Shown here: positions 35,411 to 47,339 of the stretch, piece after piece
Layout of the letters: every line of letters begins with the position of its first letter
How positions within the stretch are numbered: position 1 is the first letter of the stretch
Source: Mesocentrotus franciscanus
Lineage: Eukaryota > Echinodermata > Echinoidea > Camarodonta > Strongylocentrotidae
Assembly (NCBI GenBank): GCA_037976565.1
Contig: CP137675.1
Location: forward strand, 25,746,831-25,810,830
Length of the DNA stretch: 64,000 bases
Direction of reading: 5' to 3'
Notes under the pieces: model-generated
The model's input: only the letters and a program-made list of their open reading frames with translations
What the model was told of the DNA's origin: nothing
Database searches by the model: none
Translations under genes and position numbers: made by a program

Positions 35411-36673
35411 GTATAATATATAATATTATATACCTATATAATATACAGGTGTGAAATTTGCAAAAGTTTGGGGGATTATAGTTTCCGCTTTTATATTAAC
35501 CAAAATGTGATTAAGAACAATGCTCACTGCTGGTCAAAGCAAAATATAATCACTTTTTGCTTTTTAGACTATTTTTTTCATTCCCATGAGGAATGGTGGC
35601 TAAAATGGTAGCAATGATGATGGTTATCATGATAATTGTGATAAGATTTATGAAGATAATGATGATGTCACCAAGAATGATGATAACAGCTGTGAAAATG
35701 ATATTAAAATATAACTGCCTATAAATCAAAGAAATGTTCAAACATGCAAACATAAATATTGATATTTATATAGCGCCTTTACACAAACATGCTCACAGCA
35801 CTTTACCTTAGTAAATGAAACAGAATAATTATTTCTCTCCAAGCACATACACTGTAAATTTGTTGTGTAAAGCTGAGTAAAGTTATTCAAAATTTGTGCA
35901 CCACATGAACCAAGCCTGGTTCATACAATACACAACCTCGTTCAGATCCCACTGATATACACTACATGCACACCAGAACTTCCACTTTTGACTGTCTTAA
36001 CTCTTGAAATTATTAAGGTACATGTAAAGACACTTATGTATAATATCAAATACATATTATGTATTAAAATAAATGATTAACCCATTGGCAACTAGAAACT
36101 TTGTAAAAATGGCCTATTACTCACTGGAAGATGTTGCAATATTGACCTCATTTTGACATTGTTCTGAACAATATAAAAGATGTGCTATTTTTCTATGCAG
36201 AATCCCACTGTAGACAGCATAAAGATTACGTACCTATAACATTGTCACGGTAGACCTTAGAACGGATACTATAGCGCGTTGAAAACGGACGGGCGGTTTC
36301 GGGCGGTTTAGTTGCTAAAGGATTAAGTAAACTAAATTTGCCCATTGTTTCAGACCGTTTAGCTTTCAAGGAAATCACATCTGGACCATCAAGGAAAAAT
36401 TTGAGAACCCCTGTTCTACAATGTATGTGAGCATGTACAGGAGCATTGACTCGTCTACTTACAAGTCACTTTTACGCTAATTGAGAGTGTATTTGAACTT
36501 CAAATTCATTACAGTAATATTTGGAGCTCATATTTCTGATATAGTATAGCAATATGGAACCCTCAAACATCCAGAGCAATATTTTTTGGTGATTGGTACA
36601 CTTTAGAACAATGATACTTAATATGTGTGGGACAATTTAAAAGGGACGAAGAAAACAAATTAATTGTACTTAC

Positions 36674-36768
36674 CACACTATTACTTAGCCACTTGCGAAA
36701 CTCGTATCTATACATGGCCATCTCTTTGTCGTACTTGTTAACCTCATTTACATCGCAAGGCGCCATAT
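36674..36768 (-). CDS. Sema-protein gene, last visible exon
   Basis: A 95-nt exon between acceptor TACATGTAG and donor GTAAGT on the minus strand. It starts with the last two bases of a codon whose first base is supplied by the exon at 38597-38920, giving Asp. It reads MAPCDVNEVNKYDKEMAMYR and then YEFRKWLSNSV, and ends in phase 0. The sequence is polar and without a membrane segment. It belongs to the same gene because phases agree, but its domain is not recognised. More exons must follow downstream. Confidence 0.65.
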
Positions 36769-37149
36769 CTACATGTATAAAGGGAGGAAGTAATATAATA
36801 ATTAAGAAAGGTCTTAAAAATCTTGTGGCATTGTCTGTTGGTAGGGATTTCACAATTGTAGGGCAGGAACAAAGACCAACATACACTGTACATTTTAATA
36901 TTCAAGAGAGAGATTGAAATTCTTTAAATGAGTGTCCAAATGTATTGTAATGACCAAAATTACTATTGTTGACATGTACATGTGATGAAAGCAAACCTTT
37001 TTGGGTACGGTATCCTAAAATTCTACTGAAAGTGGGATATTGAATGTAACTTCAAAGGCTGTTCCTACAAAATGGCAATTCTGTATATTAAAACATGTTG
37101 CAGAAATGTAACCCCCCAAACAGCTACACGTAACTGATGGACAAATAAT

Positions 37150-37326
37150 ATACAGATTGACTGGGAGGGTGTTTAATATAACATTTTTGGGACCGCCAAA
37201 GGAAATTTTATTTCCCCAAGGGGTTATATTTTCACAAAATGTTAAGGGAAAATATGATCATAAGGGAAAATGTAACTCCTGTGCGGTCCCAAAATATTAC
37301 ATTACACATCCTACCAGTCAATATTT
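37150..37326. repeat. Small TIR element (177 bp)
   Basis: The left GATTGACTGGGAGGGTGTTT...GGGACCGC and right GCGGTCCC...CACATCCTACCAGTCAATAT are inverted repeats of about 50 bp with several mismatches. Noncoding MITE in the intron between the last two visible sema exons. Confidence 0.8.
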
Positions 37327-37935
37327 GTTACATTAGATAGCCTTCATTAATCAGATTACATTTTGTTATATAAAATCAAGGATGATTGCGATCTCATGCC
37401 TTCGTGTCTCGAGCCCGAGCCGTCCAGCCTTCCGGTTCAAATGCTTTCTAATCGAAGAGCTTTCTAATATTGTACATTACACATACACACATGCTTTGAG
37501 GGGCACTTTTAAAACACTGCCCAAGGTGATCTCAAGACTGTACTGTGTACTGTGCATATTGCAGTCTCGAGATTACCAAGGAACTGTAGTATCAATCGTG
37601 ACTAAAAATAATAAGCTGTCAATATTTATTTTATATACCTCATGCCCAGTGTCTATTCTCAATAAGAGATATTTTAAACAAAATAAGCGGTTGAAATTTA
37701 TGTATTTATTTGAAGAGTCAAAGTAAATTTACCTGCCTAAGAGCACTGTGCGTGTCTAACTGTGCAAATTTATTGTTAACTTCAAGCACAATCATTGCGT
37801 CTTTGCAGAGTGCGCGTAAGTAGCACTATGACCAGTCAATATTTTTCGCTATATTTGCCAGCACTCAGTAGCATATTTGTATGCCTTCAGTTTAGGCCAA
37901 TCAGAGGCTTAGAATCTTTGTATGCAATATTATAC

Positions 37936-38304
37936 AAATAATGAATGCTTATGAGTTCAATAGAACGTTAATCTTTCAACTCATGAAAATATTTGCACTA
38001 TTGAACGAATGAAAAACATTCATTATTTGTTTTATACAACATCTTTTAACAACTTATGCTTTGCTCCTTATATTAAAGATAAATTAAAGTTGGAGTCAGG
38101 CCTTCTGGATTACATTCAGATTGCCTCCGCGTCAGATGCGCGCATCTAATAAAAATGGGATACGTGCAGGGCAGCGAGGTACGCACGCGTCGCAGTCTGC
38201 ATATAACCAAAAATGCACGGTCGTGCAATAGTATTATTTATTGAATATCATGTGACCAACAATCCTCCAATCAAATGACAAGATTTTAAGTAGGTGTTGT
38301 ATAA
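37936..38304. repeat. Interspersed repeat with AATGAATG/CATTCATT hairpin, copy 2
   Basis: Second copy of the repeat at 34932-35410, in the same orientation, lacking part of the first hairpin. Confidence 0.8.
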
Positions 38305-38596
38305 ATGATATCTATTACTAGTGAATAGTAGAAATGATAAGAGTTGCAATCTATATAAAAAGTTTACACTGGATACTGAGCACTTTGAGATGCCCTCCCT
38401 GGGTGAGCCTTTGAGTTCTATTATATGCAAGTTATTAGAAGTGTCAGTGTGAGTTCAATGAGAGCATATGATTTCAGTTTTCATACTCTGTTTAATAGAA
38501 GTGTTCTACTGTTGGTGATGATTGCATTTTTGCACTTGACACATCATCTAACAACACTCTACAAATACAGTATCAGGTAAATACAAAGAAACTAAC

Positions 38597-38920
38597 CTGT
38601 ATCGTCAATCACAACAGTAACATTAACTTGGAGATCACAGATGCAGTCCATGGGGCTGGAGACGGTGATAACGCCATTAATATCGTTGCTGAGGGATCCA
38701 TTTATCTCACAGAGAACATGTAGGAATTCCCTCTTTCCTGCCCCAGTGGACTTGAATAATTTCTGACTGCATTTGTTGGTCTCCCATCCTGAAAAGGTTG
38801 CCTCTATTTCAGAGCCATCGGGTCCCTCGAAGAGTTTGAAGATTTGGATTCTGGCATCAATAATATTATTAGGGAAGGTGAAATTGGACACATCTGGTGA
38901 TCGATCAAGGATCGACGATT
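38597..38920 (-). CDS. Sema-protein gene, exon of extracellular region
   Basis: A 324-nt exon with acceptor CATCCTACAG and donor GTTAGT on the minus strand. Phase 1 at both ends agrees with the neighbours at 48310-48472 and 36674-36768. The 107-residue segment contains NFTFPN, KLFEGPDGSEIEATFSGWET and HVLCEINGSLSNDINGVITV, with three N-glycosylation-type sites and several cysteines (NKCSQKL, VLCEI, DCICDL). This looks extracellular and beta-rich, as would suit an IPT- or fibronectin-like module after a sema domain, but I cannot name the fold. The upstream intron is 9.4 kb and full of transposons. Confidence 0.75.
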
Positions 38921-38929
38921 CTGTAGGAT

Positions 38930-39341
38930 GAAGACAAATGCATAATAACATGAAAGAAATAGCCATCTCTCTATAGTCACTTGGTCACTGACAGCCCAAA
39001 TCTATGCTTGAGGGACCAAGGTCAAACTTCCTTTGACCGAAAGTCCGAGAGACAAACTTCAAGGACTCTTAACATCACATCGTGCAAAGGTGGAAACTGC
39101 ATCAAGTGCTTGTTTCAAGATGGAGTGGTATTTTTATTCTGGCATGAAAATTTGATTTTAGCTCAAGAGATTTCATTTTCATACATTACAATTAATAAAT
39201 GTTTACAAAATAGTCAATCTCTTGAATGGCTGCCAAACAAAAACAGACAACAACAACGATATTTATATCCAAGTACAAGCGACGATATTTAAACAATGAA
39301 ATAAGATACGATAATTGCATTTAAAATGTCATATAAATATA
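38930..39341. other. Intron sequence, nothing recognised
   Basis: Lies in the large intron upstream of the exon at 38597-38920. No repeat or coding feature supported. Confidence 0.5.
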
Positions 39342-40020
39342 CACTGGCGTACTGATGGGGAGGGGGGGGGGGGCAGTTGCCCCCTCAAATAAAATTCAAA
39401 CAAGGTTTATTTCTAGTGTGATACCAGTAATTTACAAATGTTGCTGAAATGACATTTTCCAGGATTTTTTCTCACTTTTTTGTAAATTATACTTTTTTAT
39501 GCATTTGTTGGAAAATAAAAAATTCCCAATTTTACAGTGAGGCAAAATATATGCTTATTTAGAAGCCTACATTTTCGGGAGGCTCGAGCCCCCTCACTTT
39601 CTTGAAAAATTATGTTAAAGATAAATAGAAATAGAAAGAAAGAAAGGAGGAATAGTGACCTACCAGTGTCACAAATGAGATATAAAAATATGCTCATCTG
39701 ACCATAATTAACTGCTGAAAACCCCTGAGCTTCTGGGGGCTCTGCCCCCATGAACCCCACTAGGAGCCCTGAGGTGGGCCCGTGGATGCTCATCTGACCG
39801 TAATTTAATGTCTAAAACCACTGAGCTTCAAGGGGCTCCGCCTCTGGAGCTCATCAGGGGCCCTAAGACGTGCCCCTGAATCCCTGAATGCTCATCGGAC
39901 CGTAATTTAATGTCTAGAACCCCTGAGCTTGCCCTGGACCCCATCAGGGCCCCTAAGACGGGCCCCTGAATCCCTGAATGCTCATCTGACCGTAATGAAA
40001 TGCCTAAAAGCCCTAAGCTT
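39342..40020. repeat. CACTGGCGTA-type element, copy 2, right end lost
   Basis: Starts CACTGGCGTACTGATGGGG and follows copy 1 (12205-13206) closely through the minisatellite core (TGCTCATCTGACCGTAATTT, CCTGAGCTT). It stops without its right terminal repeat where LINE sequence begins. Confidence 0.82.
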
Positions 40021-40139
40021 CTTTATTCAGTTCCCGACGATCTTGAAATAAAGTGTTCAAAATGTACAGAACTGACAAACACAAACCCTTGGACGAGGCA
40101 CATAGAATGTCAGGGTATGAAGCGGTCACATCACAAGTA

Positions 40140-40345
40140 ACAAATTATATGAAGATCTGGAAAACGCCATTAAGCATTGCTAGTCACAGGATATAACTAT
40201 CATCATGGGTGATCTTAATGCTAAAGTCGGTCATGGTAAAGCTGATGACATGGTAGGACCTCATGGACTTGGAACCAAAAATGAAAGAGGAGAGAGTGGT
40301 GTACTAGTCAACATCAGGTTATTACAAATACATGTTGTTTTTTCA
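40140..40345 (+). pseudogene. RTE-type LINE endonuclease fragment
   Basis: Reads YEDLENAIKHC, stop, SQDITIIMGDLNAKVGHGKA, then GPHGLGTKNERGE. GDLNAKVG is a central motif of APE-type endonucleases of RTE LINEs. Only about 65 codons remain. Confidence 0.8.
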
Positions 40346-40349
40346 CCAT

Positions 40350-43300
40350 CATTAATAATAATCATTATGGCTGTGAGAAGAAATACAACATAGAGACAGC
40401 AATTGCCATATTCTCAACATTTATTCCACTTGGGTTAATTTCCCCACGTTAACCGTTTGGCTTTCAACATTTTCAACAATATAGCACAATCAATGTACAA
40501 GCATTATGGTACAGGGAAAAGGGGCAAAGGCTGACTAAAAACCAAATACCAAGTAGGGGGACCCGGGTCACGTGACCAACCGGGAGGAAGAAACCCAACT
40601 GAGTCCCAGTTTCCTGGGATTACGGATTCCCTTAAACAACCTCTAGCAATCATAGCCCCTCCTTGCCATCCGGCAAACCGCTTTCCCCTGTTATCAAGAA
40701 CAATATCAATATTAATAACAAGAAACATGAAAACTTCAACCCCAACCAACCAACCAACAATATATACAATTTTTTTTTTTTTTTTTTTTGCCTTTTATAG
40801 ACGCTACATTGCTTGCAGCTAATTTCATTCAGTTCGACTACCTGTCCAAAGGTAAGATAACGTATCAATTAAAATCAAGTCTTTTGTACCTGACCGACAT
40901 GAGTCGGACTTGAATCGTTAGACACAATCAAGCTACAGCAAGGCCTGAATATAATCCACAAAACTCGTTGCTTCATCAGGTAATGATAAAATTGTACTCT
41001 TAAATCAAAATTCCGAACTGGATGGACCTTCGATTCAATTCAATCAATATACTCCGTTCTCCACTGACACGTTTTTTTTTTTTTTCTCACTTTTTTGCCT
41101 TCAGACATAAAAAGAACAACTCTACTCAGAATGGAATGAATGTGCCACGAACGAAAGACACAACATTAGTGAGGAGGTATGCTTTCGCGAGTTTCATGGC
41201 AACAACTTTGCTGAACGAAAATTCGATGAATATAGCCTGCATGGCCCTCTATCGTGCAATATTTTTTCCAATTTCTGCTTGAATGATATTTTGCTTGTTT
41301 GTTTGCATTTCCTGTAATTTCTTCTATCCGTCTAATGGCATTGAAATGTCTTCCTTGTGATGTGTAAAGCCACCTCGTCCAAACTATCTGACCTCGCTGA
41401 TAATTCATGTATTTGGTTCCAGCCTATGGATTTGTGTGGTGGTCTTCCAATGGCGCTGGCTTATCTCATGAACTACTGCTATCAGTCGCCCATTGATGAG
41501 GGCCCAGAAACACCTGTGCCAAAATATAAAAGAAAATCTCCCGCCGAGTACGATATTCAAGGAAGAGCACATATGCTGTGCTATATTGGGCCAAAGTGGG
41601 TTGCAATTGTGACTAAAATTCAGTCCTCCCAACTCCAGGGACTTTGCCTAGTTTAACTTTAGGTAAGCGATCTATATTGCTCTGAGATTTGCAAGAATCA
41701 TCCCAAGCAAGGCAAAATCACTAGCATTAGTAAGACTATACAAATGTAAATAACAAAAATTTGCCTGGTTAATGATGATTTTGGCCTGTATCTGAATTGT
41801 TCGCAAGTTCACAGTGATCACGTGAAGGAACTGTTCATTCTGTACTATTGTAGGACTTACTTTCAGACCCCGTTGAGTCCGTGAACCTCTATTATTTCAA
41901 TTTACTAACACTTTACTTTAATCCCATGAATATTTAAGCTGGCTATACCGTCAAGATTGTTACATAAATATAAATTCATGGGTCTCTGGATCTACTCTAA
42001 TCCAATAAGTGCTCCATTACAAATCTCCATAATAGTGTACCATGCCACTCGGTGGTCTGATCACCGTCAGCTAGAGTAGATCCAACCGAATAGTCAGAGT
42101 CGGCATTCATGAATTGAAAGCAAATCCTCTGCAACTATAGTATTGGCAAAACTCTAAGTCTAACAGTCTAAGCGAAAACCAAATTCAGTCTATTAAAGCG
42201 TTTGCTACCCTGAAAAAGTCTCCCCCCATTCTGAACGCTCTCACTGTAGTGTAAGACGAATCCCAAGGGTATGACCAAAATGAAAATTAAAATAATACTT
42301 GAAAATACCCCGTTCCAGATGGATATTTCTGTCTTCAGACATAGCGTAGCCTGTATACTACTAGTACTGTAGACTCTAGCCTACAGCCTATATGGACTGT
42401 TAGTGTTGAGGAAGACCATACTGCCAGACTGTAATGTTTGTCTAAGCTCAACGGGACAGTAAATATCTCGTCCTTTGCCCATTGCTCAAAATCTAGTATT
42501 ATTATTTAGGGCTCTGTACTGTCTGTAGTCTGCAGAGTCTACTGTCTACTACATAACAATATTGATTCTAGATCTTCCTTCATATCTAGATCTCTATTCC
42601 TAATGTCATGCAAGCTATACGGGTGCCTATGTATTAACTCACCCGGTTGCGTCGGTGAAATGTCGCCGAGGCGCTTGTTCTGTCGTTTCCATGACCGGGC
42701 CCAGGCCGGTTGCGGCTGAAGCCTTACATTCTGTATTCTGCACTGGACTTGCTGGAGCCGCCTCCATCAACATCACTGCGGCTGTCTGGAATCTCTATGC
42801 TGACGTAGTTAGAATCTTGACGAGATCTTGACGAGAGGCAAGACTAGAGCTAGTCCACCATAGTTCTCTGTATTCTAATCTTGCTTGACCCGTGACTTCT
42901 GCCGACTGTGTTTAGCTTATAAACGTTACACTTGGTCGGCCTGTTTCCAATCAATACTTCCAGTGCAGACGCTACTGCCAGTACCAGTATTACTAGCTGA
43001 TAATAGAACTGGATCAGGGCAATTACACATTGCTATGTTCAAATGTTTTTCTAATAAATCAGATGTATATTCCCCGTAGATCTACTATCTCCGGACCGAC
43101 AAAAAGAAACACGTTTTACCCCAGTGGAAGTTGTCGAGCGTGTGAATTAAAATCCAATAACAGTGCGCATGTACTGTACGCGACTAGGAATGCGCGCATC
43201 CTGCCGCTATATCGCGCGTATAAACATGGATGCGCAGCATTGATAGCTTGCTGTTGTTATTGCAATTCCGCCGTTTGACCTTTTGCACTGTTTAAAGTAC

Positions 43301-43440
43301 TGTCAACTCGATTAAACTTTGGTTTTTATTTTGGTCGCATTCTCTCACAAATTGCTGATTCGATAAATCGAATAATCGTATTTTAGAGCGGGACATTCTA
43401 CTTCATGTGCAATAATTGATTTTATTCATAAGGTAGCCTC
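40350..43440. other. Intron sequence with a possible minus-strand first exon
   Basis: 40512-40690 has weak inverted ends (CAGGGAAAAGGGGCAAAGG; CGCTTTCCCCTG) and may be a small hAT-like MITE. A T-run lies at 40770-40790. A plus-strand frame at 41426-41656 (MDLCGGLPMALAYLMNYCYQ) resembles nothing I know. 42640-42790 is GC-richer and contains the candidate exon listed separately. Confidence 0.45.
42643..42773 (-). CDS. Possible first coding exon of an unknown gene
   Basis: On the minus strand an ATG opens 43 codons (MLMEAAPASPVQNTECKASA...) that run into a consensus donor, CCGG|GTGAGT, in phase 2. The stretch is GC-richer than its surroundings and lies in the 9.4-kb sema intron. The next sema exon needs phase 1, so it does not belong to that chain as built. 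It could be an alternative first exon, a nested gene, or chance. Confidence 0.2.
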
Positions 43441-43479
43441 AGCAATAGATAATAATGAAGTTACAGTATGCTTGGATTG

Positions 43480-44846
43480 TTTTTAGACCTTAGTAAGGCT
43501 TTTGACACGTTAGACCATCTTTGTTGTTGGTGAAATTATATCAATATGGAATAAGAGGAATCAGTTTAGATCTTTTTAAAAGTTATTTGTTAAATCGTCA
43601 ACAATTTGTTTCTATCGCTATTAAATGTAAAATCAAATTACCAAGAAATCAAATGTGGAGTACCTCAAGGATCAATATTAGGGCCCTTATTGTTTATTTT
43701 ATATATCAATGATCTTCCTAGAGTGTCGAGAATATTAAAATCAATTTTATTTGCCGACAATACAAGTACTTTTTTATCCCATCAAAATATTCAATCACTT
43801 CAAGATACTTTTAATTGAGAAATTAAGTTAATAAACATTGTTTTCTGTAAAATAAATTATCAATTACCGGTACTAATAAAAAATGTGACACTGATTCTAT
43901 TATTATACGTTTGTGTAATACAGAAATTAAACAGGTCTCTTCACTTAAATTTCTTGGCATAACCATTGATAATAAATTGAAATGGACTGATCATGTAAAT
44001 GCTGTTTGTAATGTATTATCGAAAAATATTGGTGTCATGTATAAATTAAAATCATTTCCTAAATGTATATTGAAGATGATATATAACAGTTTAATATTAC
44101 CATTTTTGTATTATGGAATACTTGCATGGGGGAATGCACATGAAACCCATATTAGGAAAGTAAGTTTATTGCAAAAACGTGCAATTCGTAATATTTGTCA
44201 TACTTCTTATCTTGCCCATACACATCCACTTTTTAAAGAAATGAAAATATTGAATTTTCCTGATATGTATTATTATCAATGTGCAATATTTATGTTCCAG
44301 TACTATTTACAAATCCTTCCCAAATCACTTTTAAAACTTGTTATACCAAATTGTAATATACACCACTATAGTACTAGAAATGCTGATAATTTTCACTTGC
44401 CACTTGTACATACAACTTCATATAAATGTACAGTAATATTGAATGGACCTTACTTATGGAGTACTATACCTTGTGAAATACGTGAATTGAAATTTATTAA
44501 TGCTAGCTAAAGATTACAATGGTTGTTAAATTCATTATGATATTCTACATATAATTGTTATTTGTTTTACTTGTTATTATAACTTAAATTAAATCATAAG
44601 ACTTTTAATATTTGATTATTTGGTCAGCCGCATATAAGGACCACCTCCTTTCTGGCTGCTACCAGCCTTAGCAATTTCCCTTGTGTTTTAATGATTTTTT
44701 TTTGGTTTAAATTCATGTTTGTAAATTGATTTTGTGTTTATCTATGTTAGTAATTTTAATTGTGCGATACTTTGTATACTGCTTTTTATTTTTACCCTGT
44801 ATGTCTTTTTTTATTGCTTGGCAAAATAAATTGAATTGAATTGAAT
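43480..44846 (+). pseudogene. CR1/Jockey-like LINE, 3' half
   Basis: RT from the palm onward: LDLSKAFDT, YGIRGISLDLFKSYLLNRQQ, CGVPQGSILGPLLFILYIND, then SILFADNTSTF, where the catalytic FADD has become FADN. The long downstream frame (43911-44510) reads SSLKFLGITIDNKLKW, LPFLYYGILAWGNA and LLQKRAIRNI, which are standard C-terminal motifs. The element ends in a TTGAA repeat at 44827-44846. Frameshifts at about 43505, 43640 and 43815 and the lost Asp mean it is inactive. It lies in a sema intron on the opposite strand to the gene. Confidence 0.88.
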
Positions 44847-45480
44847 TATGGATAAAGTGACAATGATCCTACATCGATGGCTTGAATACATCACTGAACT
44901 ATATAATGATAACAGGGGTAGCAGACCTGATATAGAGAAACTCAAGAATGGACCATCTATCAAGGAAGATGAATCAAAAATGGAAAAGCAGTTGGGCCTG
45001 ATAACATAGCAACTGAAATGCTGCCAGCCTTAGAATATTGGGCGTCACACATCTGACAGGTTTTGCTAATAGAAACGATGACAGTGGAGAAATTCCAGTT
45101 TATTTCTATTTCTTTCAAGTTATTATGCATCTGTCTTCATCCTGGAGAATTGAAGATTCAATTTCTTCATTACTCTACCAAAAAAGCCAGGTGCTATTAA
45201 AATCGAGCTAGACAGGACAATCAGTTTGATGAGCCATGTCACAAAGCTCAGACTGAAAGTTCTCCTTATGAGAGTAAGATCAAAGATTTGACCAGAGATA
45301 TCAGAAGTGCAGTATGGATTTACAGACAGTATGGGAACTAGGAATGCTGTTTGTGTTATTAAACTGAAAGAGCATTGGAGATGCAGAAGCGACAAAACAC
45401 TACAAAGAAGCAGATAAAGAAGTAGATAGAAAGCCATGATCACCAATGTCTGGAACAGACAAGGCACCTAGCAAGCAAGC
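44847..45480 (+). pseudogene. RTE-type LINE fragment, decayed
   Basis: Begins directly after the TTGAA tail. RWLEYITELYNDNRG resembles RWTEYIGELFEDVR of the LINE at 61.9-64 kb, and YGFTDSMGTRNAVCVI resembles its FGFVKDARTRNAVFVL. Many stops and indels. Confidence 0.7.
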
Positions 45481-45756
45481 AAAGAGAGAGAGAGACAGAG
45501 GGAGAGAGTGCGAGAGAATATAACAAGGGAAACGCTCTCGGCGGTCTCGCCTGCATTACGCAATTCGTTATGATGAAAAACTGAGGTTGGGACATTATTT
45601 ATAGGCAGGGTGGCCCATTAGCAGGCCCCCCAAAATGAAATTCTTTGAATATAATCATCATTTTTGAGTGAATATTGACAAATAATCATCAGAATAATTA
45701 TTTACTATTATATGTACCAAGATTGATAATTTTCATGAAATATGAACAAATAACAA

Positions 45757-47314
45757 CTAGATGGAATTTCAACTGCACGCAGTCGAAAATGATGCCTCCG
45801 CCATAGAGCAATTTTACAAACCAAAATGAAAGCAATATTTAAAATTCAAGTTTGATTGTAATCCATCTGTTGGTTCTAATGATAACGCGATCACAAGCTA
45901 TTTTGAGATACATAATGAGCCCTGTGACCTTTGACCTCGTGACCCCAAATCTAATCAGTTCATTGACTCTGCAAGATACATACATGACCCAAGTTTGGCG
46001 GTAATCCATCAATCGGTTCTTGAGATAACGTGATCACAAGCTATTTTGCATACATAATGAGCCCTGTGACCTTAGACCTTTGACCTCGTGACCCCAAAAT
46101 CTAATCAGTTCATTGACTCTGCAAGATACATACATGGCCCAAGTTTGGCGGTAATCCATCAATCGGTTCTTGAGATAAAGTGATCACGAGCTATTTTTGC
46201 ATACATGAGCCCTGTGACCTTTGACCTCGTGACCCCAAAATCTAATCAGTTCATTAGCTCTGCAAGATACATACATGACCCAAGTTTGGCGGTAATCCAT
46301 CAATCGGTTCTTGAGATAACGTGATCACGAGCTATTTTTGCATACATAATGAGCCCTGTGACCTTTGACCTTTGACCTCGTGACCCCAAAATCTAATCAG
46401 TTCATTAGCTCTGCAAGATACATACATGACCCAAGTTTGGCGGTAATCCATCAATCGGTTCTTGAGATAACGCGATCACGAGCTATTTTTGCATACATAA
46501 TGGGCCCTGTGACCTTTGACCTTGGACCTCGTGACCCCAAAATCTAATCACTTCATTAGCTCTGCAAGATACATACATGACCCGAGTTTGGCGGTAATCC
46601 ATCAATTGGTTCTTGAGATAACGCGATCACGAGCTATTTTTGCATACATAATGGGCCCTGTGACCTTTGACCTTGGACCTCGTGACCCCAAAATCTAATC
46701 ACTTCATTAGCTCTGCAAGATACATACATGACCCGAGTTTGGCGGTAATCCATCAATCATTTCTTGAGATAACGTGATCACGAGCTATTTATGCATACAT
46801 AATGAGCCCTGTGACCTTTGACCTTTGACCTCGTGACCCCAAAATCTAATCAGTTCATTAGCTCTGCAAGATACATACAGGACACAAGTTTGGCGGTAAT
46901 CCATCAATCGGTTCTTGAGATAACGCGATCACGAGCTATTTTTGCATACATAATGGGCCCTGTGACCTTTGACCTTGGACCTCGTGACCCCAAAATCTAA
47001 TCACTTCATTAGCTCTGCAAGATACATACATGACCCTAGTTTGGCGGTAATCCATCAATTGGTTCTTGAGATAACGCGATCACGAGCTATTTTTGCATAC
47101 ATAATGGGCCCTGTGACCTTTGACCTTGGACCTCGTGACCCCAAAATCTAATCACTTCATTAGCTCTGCAAGATACATACATGACCTGAGTTTGGCGGTA
47201 ATCCATCAATTGGTTCTTGAGATAACACGATCACGAGAACGGGACGTACGTACGGACGGACGGACAACCAGAAAACATAATGCCTCCGGCTACGTTGTAG
47301 CGGAGGCATAAAAA
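45757..47314 (-). mobile_element. Pearl/HINE-like (Helentron-type) element, copy 1
   Basis: On the minus strand the element ends in a hairpin close to CGACTGCGTGCAGTCG, then ATTCCAT and a terminal CTAG followed by T (45760-45757). The other end is ATGCCTCCGCTAC, and its complement GGCGGAGGCAT sits just inside the hairpin end. Terminal hairpin plus CTAG, an end motif repeated inverted near the 3' end, and a tandem core of about 150 bp are the hallmarks of HINE/pearl elements known from molluscs, insects and echinoderms. No Rep/helicase is present. The assignment is by structure only. Confidence 0.7.
45907..47240. repeat. Tandem array, about nine units of 151 bp
   Basis: Unit: CCTGTGACCTTTGACCTCGTG, then ATCTAATCA.TTCATTAGCTC, TGCAAGATACATACATGACC, GTTTGGCGGTAATCCATCAA and TTGAGATAACG.GATCACGAG. 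The exact 151-bp period is seen at 46365, 46516, 46667, 46818, 46969 and 47120; earlier units carry small deletions. Neighbouring units alternate between TTTGACCTCG and TTGGACCTCG variants. The repeated 60-codon frames are a by-product. Confidence 0.95.
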
Positions 47315-47339
47315 TTGATTTATCAATTCTCTCATTTCT

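Larger units (their letters stand above)
30615..36673. other. Long noncoding stretch below the last visible sema exon
   Basis: Apart from the MITE at 33105 and the repeat at 34932 I find no exon with good splice sites and coding character. The last sema exon (36674-36768) ends in a donor, so one or more further exons should lie here or beyond, but I could not identify them. A hydrophobic frame on the minus strand near 31742-31936 was considered and not accepted. 35600-35700 is ATG/ATC-rich low-complexity sequence. Confidence 0.5.

Noticed and set aside
40512..40690. hAT MITE with CAGGGRAAAG ends
   Set aside because: The flanking 8-mers agree at only four positions and the inverted repeat is short.
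41426..41656. Plus-strand terminal exon reading MDLCGGLPMALAYL
   Set aside because: Acceptor is plausible, but there is no homology I recognise and no partner exon; retained only as a remark.
46365..47311. Five nearly identical 60-codon frames
   Set aside because: They reflect the 151-bp tandem unit, not a gene family.
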